Assembly (NCBI GenBank): GCA_021794855.1
Contig: JAJYPZ010000100.1
Span: forward strand, 1 to 5,579
From: Pseudomonadota bacterium
GTDB lineage: Bacteria > Pseudomonadota > Gammaproteobacteria > Burkholderiales > Sulfuriferulaceae
Direction: 5' to 3'
DNA: 5,579 nt
Shown piece by piece: positions 1-5,579 of the stretch (within the stretch, counting starts at the first letter, position 1; every line of letters starts with the position of its first letter). The notes below the pieces were generated by a model. That model did not search any database. It saw only the letters and a program-made list of their open reading frames with translations, and was not told where the DNA came from. The translations under genes and the position numbers were made by a program.

Positions 1-7
1 ACGGAAA

Positions 8-517
8 GTGCACGAGTCGCCGGATAATCTGGTGGTCATGGGGCGGGTTGCCGCTCCGTACGGGGTCAAGGGCTGGTTTAAAATTCAGACCTTCAGCGAA
101 GCGCTCGACACGCTGGCCGATTATCCGCAGTGGTACGTAGGCCGCGATAACGACAGGCGGATTTATACCGTCGCCGAAGTCAAAACCCATGTCAAGCTGC
201 TGGTTGCAAAACTGCAAGGCGTAGACGGGCGCGATGCCGCGCTGGCCTTGAAAGGCTGCGAAATCGCCGTGGCGCGCGAAGATTTGCCTGCTGCGCCCGA
301 AGGCGAATATTACTGGTCAGACTTGATCGGTATGGCGGTGAAGAATCTGCGCGGCGAGCCGTTCGGATCGATCGCCCAGATATTGGAAGCGGGCGCCCAC
401 GATGTGCTGGTGGTGCGCGGCGAACGCGAACGTTTGATTCCGTTTGTCGGCCAGATCGTGCGCGAAGTGGATTCGGCGGCGCGTACCGTTATCGTCGACT
501 GGGAGCTGGATTACTGA
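8..517 (+). CDS. rimM: Ribosome maturation factor RimM (start uncertain at window edge)
   Basis: RimM is a cytoplasmic assembly factor that binds ribosomal protein S19 in the 30S head and promotes 16S rRNA processing. The 169-aa product has the family layout. An N-terminal RimM barrel opens with [12 protein letters not shown] (residues 12-23). A C-terminal PRC-barrel-like domain begins at [10 protein letters not shown] (99-108) and contains HDVLVV and RLIPF. The YY pair (101-102) matches tyrosines known in E. coli RimM to matter for S19 binding. The protein is slightly shorter than the 182-aa E. coli form, mainly because the loop before RLIPF is shorter. The start is unsettled: GTG at 8 gives a plausible N-terminus, but the frame stays open to the left edge, and the GGAA at 3-6 is too close to be a good ribosome binding site. 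An ATG at 38 would leave only one residue before the first conserved glycine. The gene overlaps trmD by one base. Family assignment is firm. Confidence 0.95.
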   Translation: MHESPDNLVVMGRVAAPYGVKGWFKIQTFSEALDTLADYPQWYVGRDNDRRIYTVAEVKTHVKLLVAKLQGVDGRDAALALKGCEIAVAREDLPAAPEGEYYWSDLIGMAVKNLRGEPFGSIAQILEAGAHDVLVVRGERERLIPFVGQIVREVDSAARTVIVDWELDY

Positions 518-519
518 TG
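501..519 (+). promoter_or_regulatory. rimM-trmD overlap with trmD ribosome binding site
   Basis: The rimM stop TGA (515-517) and trmD start ATG (517-519) share one A in the sequence TGATG. Possible Shine-Dalgarno elements lie inside the end of rimM: GGGAG at 501-505, which is rather far, and TGGA at 507-510, which is well spaced but weak. The layout implies that trmD is translated largely by ribosomes terminating on rimM and re-initiating. Coupling is an inference from the layout. Confidence 0.7.
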
Positions 520-1278
520 ACCTTGCAAATCGATGCGGTGACCCTGTTTCCGCAAATGTTTGCGGCGGTCAGCGAATGCGGAATCAGCGGTCGGGCGTTT
601 GTCCGCGGACACGCCGAACTGCAATTATGGAATCCGCGCGATTTTACCGCGGATAACCACCGGACGACCGACGACCGGCCGTATGGTGGTGGTCCCGGAA
701 TGGTGATGCTGGCGGAACCGCTGGCGGCGGCGCTGGATGCGGCGCAAAGTCGGCAGCAGGAAAAAGGGGTGGCGCGGCCGCACCGGATTTATCTGTCGCC
801 GCAGGGGCGCAGGCTCGATCACGCTCTGGTGATGGAGCTGGCGGCCCGGCCCGGTTTGATCTTGCTGGCGGGGCGTTACGAAGGCGTAGACCAGCGGTTG
901 CTGGACGAATACATCGATGAGACGATTTCCATCGGCGATTATGTGTTGTCCGGCGGCGAACTGGCGGCGATGGTAGTAATAGACGCGATAGTCCGGCAGT
1001 TGCCGGGCGTGCTGGGAGACGCGGATTCGGCGCAGCAGGATTCCTTTGTGAACGGCTTGCTCGATTATCCGCATTATACCCGCCCCGAAGTGTATCGCGG
1101 AGTGGCGGTGCCGGCAGTGCTGACCGGGGGCAACCATGCGCTGATACAGCGCTGGCGGCTGCAGCAGTCTTTATGGCTGACCAGAAAATATCGGCCGGAT
1201 TTATTGGCCGTACGCGGTATGAGTGCAGCAGAAACACGCTTGCTGGCGGAATGCCGGCAGGATAATCAACCGGATTAG
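517..1278 (+). CDS. trmD: tRNA (guanine-N1-)-methyltransferase TrmD
   Basis: TrmD uses S-adenosylmethionine to methylate N1 of G37, next to the anticodon of tRNAs reading CUN, CCN and CGG codons. This prevents +1 frameshifting. The 253-aa product is full length for the family. It belongs to the SPOUT class, with a trefoil-knot SAM site and an active homodimer. Visible landmarks in order are [10 protein letters not shown] (6-15), [12 protein letters not shown] (53-64), IYLSPQG (91-97), the knot segments [11 protein letters not shown] (117-127) and [11 protein letters not shown] (138-148), RQLPGVLG (160-167), and [16 protein letters not shown] (175-190). Arg160 and Asp175 correspond by alignment to E. 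coli Arg154 and Asp169, the residues implicated in catalysis. The ATG start overlaps the rimM stop. The stop at 1276-1278 sits in one arm of an inverted repeat leading into the trmD-rplS gap. In E. coli, RimM and TrmD are made at far lower levels than S16 and L19 from the same operon. Confidence 0.98.
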   Translation: MTLQIDAVTLFPQMFAAVSECGISGRAFVRGHAELQLWNPRDFTADNHRTTDDRPYGGGPGMVMLAEPLAAALDAAQSRQQEKGVARPHRIYLSPQGRRLDHALVMELAARPGLILLAGRYEGVDQRLLDEYIDETISIGDYVLSGGELAAMVVIDAIVRQLPGVLGDADSAQQDSFVNGLLDYPHYTRPEVYRGVAVPAVLTGGNHALIQRWRLQQSLWLTRKYRPDLLAVRGMSAAETRLLAECRQDNQPD

Positions 1279-1390
1279 GAGTTTCTGGGATAGCCAGTAC
1301 GAATCCGGCAACAATAAACCCCGTGCGTCAAGCGGCGGCTTGCTCCGTGCGGTAAGGGCCTGTTAACGGGCCTACAGGTCCAAGACCTTA
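1270..1390 (+). promoter_or_regulatory. Structured trmD-rplS intercistronic RNA (candidate rplS leader)
   Basis: The 133-nt gap between trmD and rplS carries no gene but many inverted repeats. CCGGATT (1270-1276, at the trmD stop) pairs with AATCCGG (1302-1308) and encloses CTGG/CCAG (1285-1288/1294-1297). CAAGC-GGCG-GCTTG is at 1329-1342. The 3' part can fold two ways. One way gives hairpins 1357-1362/1367-1372 (UUAA loop) and AGGTC-CAA-GACCT (1376-1388). The other gives one longer stem, GGGCCTGT (1356-1363) with ACAGGTCC (1374-1381), with GGT (1351-1353) and ACC (1385-1387) pairing outside it. CCGTGCG is directly repeated at 1321-1327 and 1345-1351. None of the helices is followed by a clear U-tract, so a simple terminator is unlikely. 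I saw no convincing promoter. A role in insulating or controlling rplS translation, or in RNA processing, is inferred. Confidence 0.45.
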
Positions 1391-1399
1391 ATTTAATTC

Positions 1400-1405
1400 A
1401 GGAGA
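1400..1405 (+). promoter_or_regulatory. Strong Shine-Dalgarno for rplS
   Basis: AGGAGA lies six bases before the rplS ATG in an A/T-rich, weakly structured stretch (1389-1411). It is the best ribosome binding site in the window. It fits the high output needed for a ribosomal protein and contrasts with the weak site at trmD. Confidence 0.85.
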
Positions 1406-1411
1406 AACGCA

Positions 1412-1795
1412 ATGAATCTGATACAGCAGCTGGAACAGGAAGAAATCGCTCGCCTTGGCAAAACCATCCCCGATTTTGCGCCCGGCGACACCGTAATCGT
1501 CAGCGTCAAGGTCAAGGAAGGCACGCGCGAACGATTGCAGGCGTATGAAGGCGTGGTCATCGCCAAACGCAACCGCGGCCTGAATTCCGCGTTTATCGTC
1601 CGCAAGATTTCCGCCGGCGAAGGCGTAGAGCGTACTTTCCAGACTTATTCGCCGCTGGTGGAGAGCATAGAAGTCAAGCGTCGCGGCGACGTGCGCCGGG
1701 CGAAGCTGTATTACCTGCGCGAGCGCTCCGGCAAGTCCGCACGGATCAAGGAAAAACTGCCTACCAGCAAGCGCAAGACGGCTGCTGCGGTTTAA
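1412..1795 (+). CDS. rplS: 50S ribosomal protein L19 (bL19)
   Basis: L19 binds the 50S subunit at the 30S interface and takes part in an intersubunit bridge. The 127-aa product has the whole conserved core: [10 protein letters not shown] at the N-terminus, [16 protein letters not shown] (22-37), [20 protein letters not shown] (42-61), [19 protein letters not shown] (63-81), then [20 protein letters not shown]. It is longer than the 115-aa E. coli protein because of a few extra residues before FAPGD (ARLGKTIP region) and a basic C-terminal tail after IKEKLP. Both traits are usual in betaproteobacteria. The ATG has a clear AGGAGA six bases upstream. This is the last gene of the rpsP-rimM-trmD-rplS operon, followed after 79 nt by a strong terminator hairpin. 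Synteny and sequence agree, so the call is secure. Confidence 0.99.
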   Translation: MNLIQQLEQEEIARLGKTIPDFAPGDTVIVSVKVKEGTRERLQAYEGVVIAKRNRGLNSAFIVRKISAGEGVERTFQTYSPLVESIEVKRRGDVRRAKLYYLRERSGKSARIKEKLPTSKRKTAAAV

Positions 1796-1808
1796 GTCAG
1801 TGGCGACG

Positions 1809-1872
1809 GGGACTGCTACGGTAATTCGCCGTTAGTTCCTGCAGGTTTGATGCGCGTCAGTTGGTTTGACGC
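1809..1872 (+). other. Two hairpins in the rplS 3' untranslated region
   Basis: Between the rplS stop and the terminator, two further stems can form in the transcript. The first, imperfect, pairs 1809-1814 with 1834-1839 and 1818-1821 with 1829-1832, with a loop of seven. The second is a perfect six-base pair, GCGTCA (1854-1859) with TGACGC (1867-1872), and lies two bases before the terminator stem. A palindromic CCTGCAGG (1838-1845) lies between them. They may protect the mRNA 3' end or assist termination. Function is inferred and the first stem could be chance. Confidence 0.35.
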
Positions 1873-1874
1873 AG

Positions 1875-1902
1875 AAAAGGCGCTTCGGCGCCTTTTATTT
1901 TT
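1875..1902. terminator. Rho-independent terminator between convergent rplS and holA
   Basis: AAAAGGCGC (1875-1883) pairs perfectly with GCGCCTTTT (1888-1896) around TTCG, giving the very stable C(UUCG)G tetraloop on the plus strand. It is followed by ATTTTT, so the plus-strand tail reads TTTTATTTTT from 1893, a textbook terminator for the rplS operon. Read on the minus strand, the same stem is followed only by TTTTCTGC, so termination of the leuS-lptE-holA transcript should work but less strongly. The holA stop codon (1895-1897) lies partly in the stem, and the plus-strand U-tract is antisense to the last two holA codons. Confidence 0.93.
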
Positions 1903-2902
1903 GCAGGCTGAAATCCAATGCCAGTTGTTTTAACGCTGTCCACGGATCGTCTTGATCCAGGCCCTTGATCATGCGGTCGATGGCAGCGGCCCGGCGCAGG
2001 CATTGCGTCAATGTCCCGGGTCTGATCCGTTGTAATGCCGCCTTGACAGCCGGCTGCCGGCTTTCCCAGACGCCGGCGTCGCGCAGTAGCTGCGGTGATG
2101 GCGTACCTCCGTGCGGTGTTGCTTTCAGTCGGGACAGTATGCGCAATTCCCGGGTAACTGCCCACAACGCCAGCGTAGCAGTTTCGCCTTCGTTGCGCAG
2201 CCCGTCCAGGATGCGGATCAAGCGCGTAATATCGCCTGCCAGCAGCGCGTCGGCCAACTTGAACACATCGTAACGGGCGACATCCAGCACCGCATCGCGT
2301 ACGCTGGCGAAATCGAGCGGGCCTTCGGGAAACAACAGAGCCAATTTGCGTATTTCCTGCTGCGCCGCCAGTAAATTTCCTTCCACTTTTTGAGTCAGAA
2401 AGCGCAGCGTGTCCTGGTCGGCACGCTGGCTCTGCAGAGCCAGCCGTTCGCCTATCCAGCGCGGCATCTGTTCGAGGCTGACCGGATAAACGGCGACGAC
2501 GGCGCCGTGCTGCTCGATCGCGCCGAACCATTTGGCGGCAACGGTCGTCCGGTCCAGTTTTGGCAAGGTAATCAGGGTCACGCTATCGGCCGGCAAGGCC
2601 GTGCAGTAGGCCTGCAATACTTTGCTGCCGTCATTGCCGGGCTTGCCGGACGGTATGCGCAATTCTATGAAGCGGCGGTCGCCGAACAAGGACAGGTTAT
2701 TGCCGATTTGAAGCAAATTCTGCCAATTGAACCGGCCTTCCGCCTGATGAATTTCCCGCTCCTGATAACCCCGCTCGCGCGCCGCTTGCCGGATGAGGTC
2801 CGCGCTTTCCAGAATCAGCAGGGGCTCGTCGCCGTAAATGCAATATAACGGTTGCAGGTCTTTGGCTAAATGCCGGGCGAGTTGTTCGGGTTTGATGCGC
2901 AT
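1895..2902 (-). CDS. holA: DNA polymerase III subunit delta
   Basis: Delta is the clamp-loader subunit that opens the beta sliding-clamp ring. It works with delta-prime and the DnaX subunits at the replication fork. The 335-aa product is close to the 343-aa E. coli protein. The N-terminal domain contains YCIYGDEPLLILESAD (20-35), the usual degenerate nucleotide-binding region, and NNLSLFGDRR (68-77). There Leu72-Phe73 match the E. coli delta Leu73-Phe74 pair that inserts into the beta-clamp pocket. A middle domain includes KVEGNLLAAQQEIRKLALL, and the C-terminal helical collar domain begins near DVARYDVFKLADALLAGD. The ATG at 2902 is the first possible start after the lptE stop: only six codons separate them, in the same frame. 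The AGG close before the ATG is badly spaced as a Shine-Dalgarno, so coupling to lptE translation is likely. The C-terminus FSLQK ends inside the shared terminator. Confidence 0.97.
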   Translation of the reverse strand: MRIKPEQLARHLAKDLQPLYCIYGDEPLLILESADLIRQAARERGYQEREIHQAEGRFNWQNLLQIGNNLSLFGDRRFIELRIPSGKPGNDGSKVLQAYCTALPADSVTLITLPKLDRTTVAAKWFGAIEQHGAVVAVYPVSLEQMPRWIGERLALQSQRADQDTLRFLTQKVEGNLLAAQQEIRKLALLFPEGPLDFASVRDAVLDVARYDVFKLADALLAGDITRLIRILDGLRNEGETATLALWAVTRELRILSRLKATPHGGTPSPQLLRDAGVWESRQPAVKAALQRIRPGTLTQCLRRAAAIDRMIKGLDQDDPWTALKQLALDFSLQK

Positions 2903-2920
2903 GGCCTGACTGACGATCGG

Positions 2921-3415
2921 CTAATGCAGCAGTGCAATCCTGCGCAATATCTGCTGGGCAGCATCGTTCTGCATGTCCTGATAAAGGAAATTTTCTTCGT
3001 CGCCGTACGCATAAGGCTGCGAGTTGTTATAGCTCATATCGCGGCTAAGTATGATTTCCGCCGGTTTGACCAGATCCTTGTCGTGTGCGAGCAAGCGGTA
3101 TTTGGCGTGATACTGCAATTGATATTCGGCTACCTGCCCGGCGCCGTTAAGAGCGAGAATAACCATGGTACTGGTTTCGGAAATGATCTGTATCGTTCTT
3201 TCCGCACTGGCGGCCGATTTCGCCAGGCGGTTTTTATGTCCGCCGGAAGTGATGATTTTACGTAATTTCACGACCAGCGGCGAGGCGCTGCTGCCTTCTA
3301 CGTATACTGAAGAAAACGGGATGTCGACCTGGGAGCGTAAATGGAAACCGCAGGCTGTCAGAGTGACGCTGAGCATCAGGGCGATCAGCCACCGGAAATG
3401 AAGAAAATTTTTCAT
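2921..3415 (-). CDS. lptE: LPS-assembly lipoprotein LptE
   Basis: LptE is an outer-membrane lipoprotein that plugs the LptD barrel. Together they place lipopolysaccharide in the outer leaflet as the last step of the Lpt pathway. The 164-aa product starts with a lipoprotein signal: basic start, hydrophobic LIALMLSV, then the lipobox LTAC with Cys22 as the lipidated residue. The next residue is Gly, not Asp, consistent with sorting to the outer membrane. The typical GFHLR follows at once (23-27), and the remaining domain is of normal size for the family. The ATG at 3415 is the first usable start, since an in-frame TAA lies three codons upstream. No good Shine-Dalgarno is visible. The gene lies 33 nt after leuS and 18 nt before holA, an order common in proteobacteria. 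Apart from signal and GFHLR the family is poorly conserved, so context supports the call. Confidence 0.95.
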   Translation of the reverse strand: MKNFLHFRWLIALMLSVTLTACGFHLRSQVDIPFSSVYVEGSSASPLVVKLRKIITSGGHKNRLAKSAASAERTIQIISETSTMVILALNGAGQVAEYQLQYHAKYRLLAHDKDLVKPAEIILSRDMSYNNSQPYAYGDEENFLYQDMQNDAAQQILRRIALLH

Positions 3416-3448
3416 GTCGTCAGTTTAACATAATAGAGATTGAAGCAA

Positions 3449-5579
<2,131 letters not shown>

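Noticed and set aside
625..1237. Two long open frames antisense to trmD (170 and 197 codons)
   Set aside because: Both are contained within trmD, are low-complexity (His/Arg/Pro/Ala-rich) and lack any family resemblance.
1279..1411. Internal promoter for rplS in the trmD-rplS gap
   Set aside because: I could not find a -35/-10 pair with reasonable spacing, and in E. coli this operon is known to be co-transcribed from the rpsP promoter.
1838..1845. CCTGCAGG palindrome as an operator or recombination site
   Set aside because: A single eight-base palindrome in a short spacer, with no second copy or associated gene, is not enough to support a site.
2390..3265. Plus-strand open frames (152 and 131 codons) antisense to holA and lptE
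   Set aside because: They mirror the real genes, lack ribosome sites and known domains, and the second crosses the lptE-holA junction.

Overview
The window looks like chromosomal housekeeping DNA from a Gram-negative bacterium, most likely a betaproteobacterium. I would place it tentatively near the Nitrosomonadales, from remembered protein similarity and with no search run. The evidence is an LPS-assembly lipoprotein (so an outer membrane), a 127-aa L19 with a beta-type N-terminus and a Lys/Arg-rich tail, the order leuS-lptE-holA, and moderately GC-rich, evenly biased codon use. I see no mobile element, CRISPR array, tRNA or rRNA gene, and no base-composition break that suggests transfer.

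Left half, plus strand (1-1795): rimM, trmD and rplS, the distal part of the conserved rpsP-rimM-trmD-rplS operon. rpsP (ribosomal protein S16) is expected just left of the window. rimM and trmD share one base in a TGATG junction. A 133-nt gap rich in inverted repeats separates trmD from rplS, and rplS has a strong Shine-Dalgarno sequence. The products are a 30S maturation factor, the tRNA m1G37 methyltransferase and a 50S protein, so the operon serves ribosome assembly and decoding accuracy.

Right half, minus strand (5579-1895): leuS (cut by the right edge), lptE and holA, closely packed and co-directional. They make leucyl-tRNA synthetase, an outer-membrane lipoprotein of LPS export, and the delta subunit of the DNA polymerase III clamp loader. 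These are unrelated essential functions in what looks like one transcription unit.

The two units converge at about 1796-1902. A strong hairpin with a UUCG loop serves as terminator. Its stem includes the holA stop codon, and its U-tract is antisense to the last holA codons. No stretch above 300 bases lacks a gene.

I found no undescribed multi-gene system. The points most worth a second look are the structured trmD-rplS intercistronic RNA, which has two mutually exclusive folds, and a KMAKS in place of KMSKS in the leucyl-tRNA synthetase. Smaller points are the holA/terminator overlap, the in-frame lptE-holA junction, and weak ribosome binding sites at lptE and holA.
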